The notes below the pieces were generated by a model, which had not been told where the DNA came from, searched no databases, and was given only the letters and a program-made list of their open reading frames with translations. Both the position numbers and the translations under genes were made by a program. 64,000 nt of DNA from Amphibalanus amphitrite (taxonomy: Eukaryota; Arthropoda; Thecostraca; Balanomorpha; Balanidae): contig NW_024881866.1 in the NCBI RefSeq assembly GCF_019059575.1, positions 313,501 to 377,500 on the forward strand. Direction: 5' to 3'. Below, piece after piece: positions 48,636-59,967 of this stretch. The first letter of the stretch is position 1. The number at the start of each line of letters is the position of its first letter.

Positions 48636-48837
48636 TGGAAAGGTGTCTTCTGGTCTCCCGCTTCTTACTGCCTTTCCTCTGCCTCCCACTTTCCTGCATC
48701 TGCTGGTTCTACATTTCTTCATTTTCCTGTCTTGCGGTCGCCTCTATTTCCTTTTCTTTCTCTCTGCTGCTTTCATTTCCTTCCTTGTCACTACTCCTTA
48801 CGTGACCGTCCAATCACAACTCGCATCTTCCGTTTGT

Positions 48838-48972
<135 letters not shown>

Positions 48973-48999
48973 TCTGCCTACCGGGTCAGCCGGCCCACC

Positions 49000-49365
49000 C
49001 CAGTTACCTGCCCAGTTACCCCCGTTACCCCAGTTACCTGCCCCGTTACCCCAGTTACCTACCCAGTTACCCCAGTTACCTGCCCAGTTACCCCAGTTAC
49101 CTGCCCAGTTACCCCAGTTACATGCCCAGTTACCCCAGTTACCTGCCCAGTTACCCCAGCTACCTGCCCCGTTACCCCAGTTACCTACCCAGTTACCCCA
49201 GTTACCTGCCCAGTTACCCCAGCTACCTGCCCCGTTACCCCAGTTACCTGCCCAGTTACCCCAGTTACCTGCCCAGTTACCCCAGTTACCTGACCAGTTA
49301 GGTACCCCAGTTACCTGCCCAGTTACCCCAGTTACCTGCCCCGTTACCCCAGTTACCTGCCCGGC
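49000..49365. repeat. 20-bp minisatellite (ttacctgcccagttacccca)
   Basis: About 18 units of ttacctgcccagttacccca with c(c/a)cgtt and ctacc variants. Confidence 0.94.
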
Positions 49366-49419
49366 CCGGACCGTGTCGAACCGATTACGCCGCGCGGGAT
49401 AGCCGCGGCCCAGCTGCAC

Positions 49420-49572
49420 GGACGGACGGACGGACGGACGGACGGGCGGACGGACGGACGGACGGACGGACGGGCGGACGGACGGACGGACGGACGGACG
49501 GACTGACTGGCGGACGGACGGACGGACGGGTGGACGGACGGGCGGGCGGACGGACGGACGGACGGACGGGCG
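49420..49572. repeat. (GGAC)n tract
   Basis: About 150 bp of ggac units with ggg(c/t) interruptions. Confidence 0.96.
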
Positions 49573-50135
49573 GCGCTGGGGCTCCGGTAAATGGGCCGCC
49601 AGTCGCCAGGCCGCCCGTGATCTCGGAGAGCTCAGACAATGGCGCAGCAGATGCAGCAGATATATCAGATAGTGGCGCGGCATCCGCGCGTAGCCTGCGC
49701 CGGCATATTGGGCCCGTGCGCCGCAGTTGTCTCAGTGCCAACTGTTAGCAGATGGAGGGAGCCTGGTCTTACGCAGCTAATGTGTCCGCGTGTTTCTGGT
49801 CTAACCGTTATTCTTATTGCGCTGTAGATTTGACGGTAGCGCATTACAGGGCCGTTGTTGGCTAGTTACGATAAAATGCCTCATTTCGAAGAGGATGAAA
49901 TGCATAGGAGATGGGTCGGCGGCGACGCCCGGAGTCCAGGGCCGACTCTGTTCCCGGCAATGGTCTATGCGCCGCTGCACCGGCCGCCGCGTACTGCAGC
50001 AGCCGTACCGTGCGCCGCTGGGCCGGGCCGGCCCGACCCGTTCCAGCAGCTGTCCCCGACTCTGTGCGAGCTGTCCCTGACTCTGTCCCGTCCCGCTGTT
50101 CCAGCGGCTGACTCTGCGCCGCCTCTCTGTTCCAG
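49573..50135. other. End of the 38.7-kb intron
   Basis: Unique GC-rich sequence leading to the ctgttccag acceptor at 50135. The last 90 bases carry ctgtccc/gactctg repeats. Confidence 0.5.
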
Positions 50136-50270
50136 GAGTTGTTCCAGCAGTTCCAGCACAGTGACCGGCCCGTGCTGCACCCAGATGCGCTGCGCCGCGC
50201 CCTCGCCGACACCTTCTTCGACCAGCGCCGCTTCCAGCTGGGCTGCATGGACGACGCCGCCGAGTGCTTC
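50136..50270 (+). CDS. USP54: USP54-like exon: ELFQQFQ to MDDAAECF block
   Basis: This 135-bp exon encodes 45 residues, from ELFQQFQHS through DALRRALADTFFDQ to FQLGCMDDAAECF. The FQLG-MDDAAECF motif is a hallmark of USP53/54 and corresponds to the DAxEF/C box 2 of USP peptidases. The acceptor is ctgttccag, ending at 50135, and the donor gtgagt starts at 50271. Both junctions are phase 0, so it joins the 11306-11398 and 51938-52105 exons in frame. The upstream intron near the acceptor is a loose CTGTCCC/GACTCTG repeat, which supplies the pyrimidine tract. Confidence 0.93.
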
Positions 50271-50423
50271 GTGAGTGGCGCGGGTTCGAATCCTACCCCG
50301 GCCGGGTGCTTTTCCGCTGAGCTGACTGCGATCTTAACGCATTAGATGTGGGGTTGCATAAGCATATGATGTGATAGGTGCATTGTGATGCATTTGTACA
50401 CATATATGCATGCAAAATACGTG

Positions 50424-51286
50424 ATTACGAGCAAGCGAGCGCAGCGAGCGAAGCGAAGTTTTTTCAATACAACGGAAAAATCTCAGTATGAGCGGCCCGG
50501 CCCGGCCCGGCCTGTAACGCTTTTGAGAGGCTTATATCTCAGCAACCGCTGGATCGATTGACCTGCGGTCTTTTTTGCTGGGTAGCCCCATTCTACCCCG
50601 TAATTGATTACTTTTGATACATCTCAATGACCGTCGTGGCACGTGCCACGTGAAAAGTCAAGGGTGCTCAAACAGTTTTGCAAAAGTAGTGATTTTGAGA
50701 TGCCCATATCTCAGCAGCGGCTTGGGAGATTGTCTTACGGTAGTTTTTGTAGGGTGGCTGCATCCCTTTTACCAAAGGTCGGATACTATTGATCTATGTA
50801 AGTGACCCCCACTGCACGTGCAAAATGCAAAAAGAAGAGGTGCCAAATTTGTTCCCATTTCAGTAACTCGATAATTACTGGGGCGATTTCGCTGAAACTT
50901 GGCATACAGGTAGGCACCCACCAGGCAATGCATTCCCATGTGTTGCGGTTAGGGTGCTACTGCACGTGCGCACGTGCAGGGGGCGTTTCCAGATCTCGAG
51001 AACGGCTGGGCCGATTGTACTTAAATTTGGTACACGGTTGGGGACCGGTTAGTAGGGTGCCGTGCAAAAGTCAGTTTGGACCCCGTTTGCACGTGCGCAC
51101 GTGCAGAATGCCGCCTCCAAATCTCGGGAACGGCTGGGCCGATTGCGTTCAAATTTAGCACACCGCTAGCGACCGGTTAGAAGGGTGCTTTGCACAAGTC
51201 CGTTGGAAGTACCCTCTCGCCCTTCCGCACGTGCAGGGCTCACTATCTCGCTCGCTCGTTCTTCGCCCAAAAGGCGTTTTACTGGT
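50424..51286. mobile_element. Interspersed repeat with ACGAGC...GCTCGT ends, copy 2
   Basis: Aligns with 2674-3545 along its length in the same orientation. Starts attacgagcaagcgag and ends ggcgttttactggt. It fills most of intron 50271-51937. Confidence 0.82.
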
Positions 51287-51760
51287 AGATTAGAATAGCT
51301 AACCCTACGTTCAACCGCTCTTTGATAAAGGTATGTGGGGAAGCTATCATCAGTCGTCAAATTCTTCCAGATATCACATCTATTCCTTATTGGGTTGCCA
51401 CTTCCAAAGATAGCGCTACATTTGAGTCATCGAGGCCTTGGCAGAATAAGGAAGTCAGCTCTCGGATTCTAGACGGTTGAGAACGGGTCGCCGCCGGTGG
51501 GGGGGGGGGGGAGTAAACGACGCCCGCCGCGGCTATCCCCTCCGCATTGCCGGGGGTGTACCGTTAACCGTGTACTGTATGACCCACGCTCCGCCGCCGG
51601 GGGGGGGGGGGTAACCGGCGGGCGGCTGTCCCCCTCCCCGCCGCCGGAGGGAGGGGGGGGGGGCGTGTCTGCTCCTCAGGCCGAGTCCGCCCCAGTCCGC
51701 GTCCCGGAGATCTGCGCTGGCCTGCCGCCGAGCGCGGTGCACAGTTACGTGTCGGGGTGC
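51287..51760. other. Intron sequence with G-runs
   Basis: Unique sequence with three G-runs of 10 or more bases (51498, 51600, 51650). No extra exon seen. Confidence 0.45.
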
Positions 51761-51860
51761 TCACAGCGACATCTACCGGTGGCTCGGGGTGCTCACAGCG
51801 ACATCTACCGGTGGCTCGGGGTGCTCACAGCGACATCTGCCGGTGGCTCGGGGTGTTCCC
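51760..51860. repeat. 32-bp array upstream of exon 51938
   Basis: Three units of cggggtgctcacagcgacat plus ct(a/g)ccggtggct. Confidence 0.9.
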
Positions 51861-51937
51861 AGTGACCCTGTGTGACTGCTGTGACCTCGTGTGCCCCTGT
51901 GCGCCCTCTGTGACCCTGTGACCCCGTGTGCCTCCAG

Positions 51938-52105
51938 GAGAACATCCTGCAGCGTCTGCACGTGCACCTGGCGCCGGCGCACGTGTCTGAGGAGCCGTGC
52001 GCGGCGCGCCACTGCATCCCGCACCAGCGGTTCGCCATGACACTGGTCGAGCAGAGCGTGTGTAACGCCTGTGGCGCTACCTCCGAGCCGCTCTCCTTCA
52101 CACAG
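51938..52105 (+). CDS. USP54: USP54-like exon: zinc-knuckle half with CNAC
   Basis: This 168-bp exon encodes 56 residues: [11 protein letters not shown], then [17 protein letters not shown], then [16 protein letters not shown]. The HCIPHQ-FAMTL-EQ block is family-specific. The CNAC pair is the first zinc knuckle of the USP fingers. The acceptor is gcctccag, ending at 51937. The exon must end at the CAG of 52103-52105 to match the family and stay in frame, which leaves a GC donor (gcgagg) at 52106 instead of GT. Tandem repeats lie close on both sides: a 32-bp unit at 51760-51860 and a roughly 43-bp unit at 52200-52350. Confidence 0.92.
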
Positions 52106-52199
52106 GCGAGGCAGAGCGGCGGCAGGGAGAGGGAGAGGGAGGGAGGGTACCTGTCGTCCACACAGATACGGCAGGGGGAGGGGCAGAGCGTGCAAACCG

Positions 52200-52375
52200 C
52201 GGACCGCGGATAAGGGGTAGTGGGGAGCGATGCAGCAGCCGCGGACCGGGGGTAAGGGGTAGTGGGGAGCGATGCAGCAGCGGCGGACCGGGGGTAAGGG
52301 GTAGTGGGGAGCGATGCAGCAGCGGCGGACCGGGGTAAGGGGTAGTGGGGAGCGATACAGCGGCCCTCGGGGATC
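52200..52375. repeat. About 43-bp array downstream of exon 51938-52105
   Basis: Four units of ggggtaaggggtagtgggga plus gcgatgcagcagcggcggacc. Confidence 0.9.
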
Positions 52376-52410
52376 ACCGGCGCGCGATAGGTATACGAGA
52401 ACCCCCTGAC

Positions 52411-52552
52411 TACCGCGTATTTGGAAATTCAGACCTCGACGAGCATCTGTGGTAGAAAACCACCACTTTGGTAGGGGAGGGAAACTACTGCTGTCTGCTA
52501 CCATTTGCACTGCATGTGTCGCTATAGCTGCGACGTCTATGCATATACATAT
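52411..52552 (+). repeat. Arm of an 8.5-kb-spaced inverted pair
   Basis: ctgactaccgcgtatttgga through gtcgctatagctgcgacgtc is the near-complement of 60992-61128. Both arms lie in intron 52106-61368. Confidence 0.85.
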
Positions 52553-52619
52553 AAGCCGCGATTGCGACATCCGTGTGCGCTGATTCTAGTTAGCGATTAG
52601 TTCCAGACTTTCAGTTTGA

Positions 52620-53095
52620 GGCAGGGCCGGGTGCGGAGCCGGAGCCGGAACTGGAGCCGGAGCCGGCATATTTTGCCCGGAGCTGGAGCCGAAGCCGTGA
52701 AACAATAAAGCCCGGAGCCGGAGCCGGAGCTGTCAAAAAAAGGGGGCGTCTCCGGCTCCTTTTTTAAAGAGGAAAACATTATTGACCAAGTTCGGTTTGT
52801 CAAACCGAACTGCCTTGAACTTGCAGTTCCAGCTAGTAAAACATGCGGTATTCAAAATATGAAAATAGCCTTGTTGTGCAAATGCAGAAGCAACATGCAC
52901 CAATTATCCCATCTTCTTTTTTCTGCCACCCGTATTTAATAGGTATATAGTTACTGAGTATTGGAGCCGGAGCCGCCGGAGCCGGACCATTTTACTCGGG
53001 GCCGGAGCCGGAGCCGCCACGGCATTTCACCCGGAGCCGGAGCCGGAGTCGGAGCCGTCTGAAATTTCCACAGCTCCGCATCCCTAAGGGTGGGG
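52620..53095. repeat. (GGAGCC)n-based element
   Basis: Blocks of ggagccggagccgg at 52640-52735 and 52960-53065, with a cagctccgcatccct end. It is a diverged relative of 12199-12491. Confidence 0.7.
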
Positions 53096-53880
53096 GAACT
53101 CATGGCCGGCCCGATCACCGGACGCAGCTCAAGTCCAGTTGCTGAGCGGGGGGGGGGGGGAGAGAAAGGTCCAATAGGATGCCACGCCTTTTGCCTATAG
53201 GTAGGTATATACGTATGTATTGGTACGTTTTGGTATTGGTAAAGTTAAAGCTAAAAGCTATTAATTAAGTTAAAAAAAACACCTTGCGCGGAGCGCTGCC
53301 GTTTTTAAGATATCCGCAAAAAACAAATCGTCAACTTCATGAATCGATAAAAATAACTAACATCTCAGGAGGCACACTGCTGAGTGCTGATACCAATACA
53401 TACATATACGTAGGTATATGCCTATAGGCAATAGGCATGTCTTTTGTGGCATCATATTGGACCTTCCTCCCCCCCGCTCAGCAACCAGGGGCGCAGCCAG
53501 AACTCTGGCGAGGGGGGTGAGAGACGTTCGCGATGGGCCCCCTAGCAAAGTGGGCCCCCTCAACCAAATTGGGCCCCTTACCAGCAACGAAAACAGTTGC
53601 TGTTTTGCCGAATATTCTCGGAAAATCACAAAGCCATTTGAATAATCACTGAATATGGATGTCTCATCTTAAACTTGTCAGTTTAAAAAAAATCGTCTCG
53701 TTTTATTTAAACTAAACTTGTCTCATTTTATCAGGTCAGATCAGATCTGACCTGACCATATCAGTCATGATATCAGCGCAATCAGGATTGTAATAGGCCC
53801 TTTCAGACCCAGACCAGGCACGGACCCTCCCACACATAGGATGGTCCCCACTCCCCACTCCTCTCATGCCTGGGATGAGC
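53096..53880. other. Intron sequence, nothing recognised
   Basis: AT-richer with short G-runs. ggtccaatagg near 53167 and its complement near 53450 suggest a small inverted pair; otherwise nothing. Confidence 0.4.
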
Positions 53881-55445
53881 CTTCTCAGGCCTGACTGGGC
53901 CCTCTGAGACCTGCATGGCCCCTGTCAGGCCTGAGGTGGACCCTCCAGGCTTGCAATGGGCCCTCTCTCTCAGGCCTGAAATGGGCCCTCACATGCCTGA
54001 AATGGGCCCTCTCAGGCCTGAAATAGACTCTCTCAAGCCTTAAATAGACCCTGTCATGCCTGAAATGGTTCCTCTCAGCCCGGAAATGGCCTCTATCATT
54101 TCGAAAATGGGCTCTCTCATAGGTACCGCAACTGGGTGCTCTCAGGTCTGAAATGGCCCCTCTTAGGCCTGCATGGCCCCTCTCAGGCTTGAAAGGGGCC
54201 CCCAGGCCATGCAAACAGGCCTTCTAGGGTCTGAACTGGGCCCTCTTAACCCTCGCCGGCACAGGGGGGGGGGTTTGATGCAACCCCCCCCCCTAAGGTT
54301 TTTCGCGAATTACTCGCGTAAAAAGCGGCCGATCGCGACGAAACTTTCGGTACCCTCGCATTGATCAACTTTACACCTACCCTGAAAATTTCATGACCCT
54401 GACCTCAATGACCTTGGACCTCTTTTCTGTGACCATGTTTGGCCGAAATCGCGGTTCGGTGCATGTCGGCTCGCATTAGCCGCGCGTTTGCAATCTTTTC
54501 GTGGTTTCAAACGTTCAAACATGTGATTTGATGTTGCTCCCATGCATTAGGGTGGGTGTCAAGGTCACCTGAAGGTCAGGTTAGGTCATTGACCTTTGGT
54601 GACCTCGGGTGACCTCGGTTCACTTTTTCAAGTTTTACATGTTTCTAGGCTAGTTTTTGGAGCTGAATTCGAATTTAGCAACCATTTGAACATTTACGAA
54701 GTAGTTTTGGTGCCTTCGTAACATGTTACGAAGCTGTCCGAGGCGGTTGACACGTATTACGAATACCCGTCACAACCCCTACCGGTTGACCTGACCTGAC
54801 CTGACCCGACCTGGTCTAAATGCTTAAAGACATCATCTCTGATCAAAACTAACACGATATTCGTGATCAGCACCCCGGAAAACCACATAGCAGCCACACT
54901 TTACGACTTTCTAACATGTCCCGATTTTCCCGGTTTTCAGGTCATTGACCTGACCTGGAAGGTCACCCCATGACCTAGGACCTTAAAAATGGGTATCATC
55001 GGCTTCCTCTCGTGACGGGCAACACGCTCGTTTTTTCCGCGAAGCTCTAGCTCGATCAGGGGCCAAACGCGAGGGGGGGGGTCGTACCAACCCCCCCCCC
55101 CCACCCTTGTGCCGTCGAAGGACTCAAAATGGCCTGTGCCGGCGAGGGTTAAGCATGAAATTGGCCCTTTCAGGCCTTCTCAGACCTGAAATGGGCCCTC
55201 TTAGCCCGAAAATGGTCCCTCTCATGTCGCAACTGGGCCCTCTCAGGTCTGAAATGACCACTTTTAAACCTGAAATGGGCCCCTCTCACTTCAGGCCTGA
55301 AATGGGCACTCTCAGGGCCCTCTCAAGCTTGAAATGGGCCCTCTCAGGCCTGAGATGGGCCCTGTCATGCTCTGGAACGGGCCATCCTAGGCCTTGGATT
55401 GGTTCTTTCGGGCCTTGGCTAAGCCCCCTTAAACTTATAATGGGA
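53880..55445. repeat. Degenerate ctctcaggcctgaaatgggc repeat, split by a MITE
   Basis: Diverged 20-30-bp units run from 53880 to 54245 and from 55153 to about 55445. Related wording occurs at 4390-4980 and 17390-17520. Confidence 0.85.
54250..55148. mobile_element. TTAACCCTCGCCGGC MITE, intact copy
   Basis: TTAA at 54246-54249 and 55149-55152, perfect 16-bp ends CCCTCGCCGGCACAGG and CCTGTGCCGGCGAGGG; 899 bp. A G-run, tttgatgcaa and a C-run come after the left end. Most of it aligns with 9908-10608 and 58052-58943. It inserted into the ctctcaggcctg repeat. TTAA plus CCCT points to the piggyBac superfamily; it has no transposase. Confidence 0.92.
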
Positions 55446-55791
55446 CTATAAATCCTAAAAGGGGGCCTATCAGGCCGGAAAACTGTTTTTCAGTCATATG
55501 ACGGGCCTTCCGAAACCTGACAAAATGATTTTTTGATTTTTATAAAGGGTAATAAATTGTCAGGCTGCATAACATTACAGTTCGAATCGACGATGGGCCC
55601 CAAGGACAAGAGACGGGGGTGAGATCTCACCCCTTTCACCACCTGGCTGCGAGCTTTGGCTGCGCCTTCACCCTGGCTGCGCCATTTGTCAGCAACTTTG
55701 ACTGCCGGGGATCGGGCCGGTCATGAGTCCCCCCCACCCTCAAACTGAAAGTCTGGATTCACCCTGGTGCCCTAGCTAATCGCTAGTTCTA
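55446..55791. other. Intron sequence, nothing recognised
   Basis: No repeat or coding signal apart from short C-runs. Confidence 0.4.
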
Positions 55792-56763
55792 CAGGGTGTT
55801 TCACTAAAAGTGTCAAAAAGTAAATGCCTATTAAAGTTATATAAAATATGCAAATCACGTGGTTGCGCACGGGGCTTGGTTGCAAATTTTTGGACATTTA
55901 TGCTTTGTCCATTTAAGATATATTTTACACTCATACGGAGCGAGGGCAGGAGGCCAAAGTTACTAGTCGTTTTTTTCCTTATGCAGATCAAGAACAGGTT
56001 ATTTACACCGCAACAGGAGGGGTAAATTACACTTACATTTGGTGCCATCAGAAACATTGAAACCGTATGCCGACTTTTCAGGAAACGTTTTATTCTCTCA
56101 CCTCGCTACGTTCCAGATTATGAAAGGTTCAAAGGGCTTCTTGAGAGGTTTAAAAGGGTTCCTTCGATGCCGGTCGCAGTCCAAAAAAGACGGGGTCCCC
56201 CACCTCTCGGCGGAAACCGTTGAAAGGGTCAGGGTCTTTTTGAGGGTCTTTGAAGATAACAAGAAGCTAATTTCAACATCAGAAATAGCCAAGGCCTTAC
56301 AAGTTATCAAAAACAGCCACTATAATGGCTGTAACCACCAGGAACTGGCTGGATTAGAATTTCCTGCACCGAAAAATCAGCTGCCTCGCCGCCCGCCTCT
56401 GGCCAGCGCAAAGCCCCGATCTGTCACCGTTTTACTTCTGGTTTTGGTCAGTAGCTCTCGCAGAGCTGAGGAAGACTCAAGTCGCATCACTTCGGGAGCT
56501 GAAGAGCACCATTCAAGGCTTTGCCGACAGTCTGGACGCTGAAGATGAAAACGGGCTGTGAGGCACCTCCGGACACGTGCCGAAACGGTGCATCAAAAGA
56601 AGGGGCGGATATGTGGAATAGGTTGGAGTGACGGTGCTATCGTTTTTATATATTCAAATGTCCAACAATTGCGGATGAAATGGTATGCAAATTTCCGTAG
56701 AAAACATTGTTATTATGTGCATTATGACCTTTTACTTTTTGACACTTTTAGTGAAACACCCTG
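55792..56763 (+). mobile_element. Inverted-terminal element with possible transposase remnant
   Basis: Termini CAGGGTGTTTCACTAAAAGT and its complement, continuing for about 28 matched bases. The 972-bp interior has a 167-codon frame (56039-56542), part of which reads PHLSAETVERVRVF and ISTSEIAKAL. That resembles the helix-turn-helix start of mariner-like transposases, but this is weak. No catalytic DDE/D part is present. Confidence 0.75.
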
Positions 56764-57886
56764 CCTCGTGTAGAATCAGCGCACACAGATGTCGCGGTTT
56801 ATGTATGGTTACAGGACAATTTGCCGAACTGCGTTTTGCCGAATGCTTATTCGCCGATTGTCAATATGTCGAATGCATTTTGCCGACGTGTCTTTTTGCC
56901 GACGTGTCAAAAAGGCGAAGTGCTAAAAGTCGAAATGCAATTTGCCGACATGCCATTTTGCCAACGTGCAATAAGTCGAAAATGTCAATTTGCCGAAATG
57001 CTAATTTGCCGAAATGTCAATTAATCGAAATGTCAATTTGTCGAAAAGTCAATTAGTCGAAATGTCAATTCGCCGAAATGTAAATTTGCCGAAATGTCAA
57101 TTAGTCGAAATGTCAAATTACCGAAAAGTCAATTAGTCGAAATGTCAAATTACCGAAAAGTCAATTAGTCGAAATGTCAATTTGCCGAAATGCCAACTAG
57201 CCGAAATTAACCTAACCTAACCTAACCCGTAAGTATTAACTTTAAGGCCGACTCACTTTTGAAGGTAAATTTTACACATTCGTCCATTTTTTGAGCTCTT
57301 AAATTCTGATATCGACACCTTTTTTTGAACCCCACATTTGTTCTCCGGTGAATTTCAGACAAGTTGGTTAGAGACCTTCAAAAATGGTACAATCACTCGA
57401 TTTTTCTCAAGTTTGTCTGTCTTGGCAGATAAAGCAATACCAGAACAGGCCTACGCACACACATATTTGATCAGGATCGGACGATTGGACACTTTTTAAA
57501 GGAGATCTTTCGTGCCTCCCGGAAATTCACGGGAGAGCAGATGTGGGGTTTAAAAAAAGGTGTCGATATGATATATAGGTACCTTTTTAGGTACATGTCA
57601 CCAAAATATAAGAAAAACATAACCAAACCTTACCTAACCTCAAGGCCCTATCCTAACCTGACCTGATTTTGGCCTACCCGTGGATAAGGAAGAAGTTACT
57701 CACATGAATAGATTGCAGACAATGATAAGTCAATTATTTTCTGATGCGCAACCACTTAACCTAAAAATATTTGACTTACCATTGCCTGTAATCTCTCCTA
57801 AGGCATTGCCTTCGGCACTGCAGTGCTTCGCCACGAGCAATTTGATGTTAATTTTCATACTGTATTGGTGCTTTCAAACTTGTTTG

Positions 57887-59379
57887 CAGGGCCTCGTCTA
57901 AGGAATTTTCACTGGGGGGGCAGAGACTGAAGGACCCAAACCTAGGGTACCCCAAATCCTGTTTTCTCAACGGATTTAGGCCACTTATTTTTCGTCACAC
58001 CTGAGACCATGATTTTTTTTAAACAAAAAAACAAAAAAAGGCATTCCGAGCCATGCTCGTATAGGGGGGAGGGTCGAACGGACCCCTCGGTTTTTCAAGA
58101 ATAGCTCACGTAAAAGCGGCTGACCGCGACGAAACTTTCAGTACCCTCGCGTTAGTCAATTTCACACCTACTCTGAAAATGTCATGACCCTGACCGTAAT
58201 GACCTTTGACCTGTGACCTACTTTTCGAGACCATATTTGACCGGAATCGCGATTTGGCGTATGTCGGCTCGCATTAGCCGCGCGTTTACAGTCTTTTCGT
58301 GGTTTCAAGCGTTCAAACATGGAATATGATATTGCTCCCATGCATTAGGGTGGGCGTCAAGGTCACCGGGAGGTCTGGTCAGGTCATTGACCTTTGATGA
58401 CTTCGGTTCACTTTTTCGAGTTTTACATGATTCTAGGCCAGTTTTTGGAGCTGAATTCGAATTTAGCAACCATTTGAACATTTACGAAGTAGTTTTGGTG
58501 CCTTCGTAACATGTTTTGAAGCTGTCAGAGCCAGAGGCGGTTGCCACCTACTACGAATACCCGGCAAAACCCTTACTGGTTGACCTGACCTGACCTGACC
58601 CGACCTGGCCTAAATGCATGAAGACATTATCTATGATCATAACTAACATGATATTCGTGATCAGCACCCCGACAAAAAATAACAGCCACCCTTTACGACG
58701 TTGGAATAAGTCCCGCGAGTTTTCCGACTTTTGGGTCATTGACCTGACCTGGAAGGTCAACCGATGACTTACGACCTTAAAATGAGGCATCATCGGCTTC
58801 CTCTCGTGACGGGCAGCACGGTGGTTTTCTCCGCGAAGCTCTATAACTCGATCAGGAGCGAAACGGCAAGGGGCAAGGTCCAACGCCCCCCCCCCTCCCT
58901 CCCTATACGTTCGCGGCTGGAAAAACACCAATACGGGCGAGAGTTAAGATTAATGTGTTACCCCCTCACATTGTCCCACCAGACAGTGATAAGCATACTT
59001 ATCCATGTTGGGCGTTTGATTGAGTGGGGGGGGGGGGGGGGCGCAAACACGAGTTGGGTCACTGGTCAGCTGCCAATTGACAATTTGCTACTTGAATCAC
59101 AGTAGCAAAATCACAGAATCACAGTAGGTACTCAGCTCTATAGATCATAAAACTCTGGCTTTTCCCGTAGTCATGGAGTAGGTATGAACAGTTTTTGAAC
59201 AAATAATGTTTCTCGTTAAATCCATGTAAGACTCCTAACAAAAACGTATTGCAGGGAAGGTAATTTTGTGAGAAGTTCACGTTTTGACTGGGGGGCAAAT
59301 GTTGGCCACTGGGGGGGGGGGCAATCCGCTCGACTGGGGAGGCAATTGCCCCCCAGTTAACATGTTAGACGAGGCCCTG
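57887..59379. mobile_element. hAT-like element inside the foldback element
   Basis: Termini CAGGGCCTCGTCTAA and TTAGACGAGGCCCTG; identical 8-mers CTTGTTTG at 57879-57886 and 59380-59387. It is 1493 bp, non-coding, and contains the MITE 58052-58943. Confidence 0.92.
58052..58943. mobile_element. TTAACCCTCGC-family MITE, third level of nesting
   Basis: The interior aligns with 54250-55148. The left end is worn (atgctcgtatagggg); the right end ggcgagag with TTAA at 58944-58947 is clearer. Confidence 0.8.
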
Positions 59380-59967
59380 CTTGTTTGTGCCATGAATAAT
59401 TAGTAGATATGAAATCAGGAGGTCAAAGGATATCATGTGATTTCCTTTTTACTTCGGGATTGCACCAAAAAGTAATTGGTGATCGGTCATAAAGTAAATA
59501 AATACCACCTAACCTAACCTAACCTAACCTAGGTTTGCAGATTGACATTTCTTCAACTAATCACCATTTCGGTAAATTAACATTTTGGTAAATTTACATT
59601 TCGACTAATCGAGATTTCGGCAAACTGCCAATTCGACAGATTGACATTTCGGCCAGTTGACATTTCGGCAAAGTGACATTTCGGCAAATTGACATTTCGA
59701 CAAATTGGCATTTCGGCAAATTTACATTTCGACTAATTGACATTTCGACTAATCGACATTTCGGCAAATTTACATTTCGACTAATAAGCATTTCGGCAAA
59801 TTGGCATTTCGGCAAAAAGGCATGTCGGCAAATGGCATTTCGACTTTTAGCATTTCGACTTTTTGACACGTCGGCAAAAAGCACATCGGCAAAATGACAT
59901 TCGGCGAAATGCATTCGGCAAAATGACATTCGGCAAATCGCCTTTCGGCATTTTGTTCGGACACCAG

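Larger units (their letters stand above)
56812..59963. mobile_element. Foldback element with arms of ttgccgaaatgtcaatt repeats
   Basis: Left arm (about 56815-57206) and right arm (about 59575-59960) are inverted and built from diverged 17-20-bp units of ttgccgaaatgtcaatt and tagtcgaaatgtc. FB/Galileo-type foldback elements have arms of this kind. Short CCTAA tracts lie just inside each arm (57213-57232, 59507-59531). The middle holds a small inverted repeat (57307-57575) and the hAT-like insertion. Confidence 0.85.

Noticed and set aside
50276-50420. tRNA gene or tRNA-derived SINE (ggttcgaatcc B-box-like word at about 50282)
   Set aside because: No A box or cloverleaf: the bases upstream are a coding exon. 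A SINE tail is possible but unsupported.
58764-59105. 113-codon frame
   Set aside because: Crosses the end of a MITE into the surrounding hAT-like element, so cannot be a unit gene.
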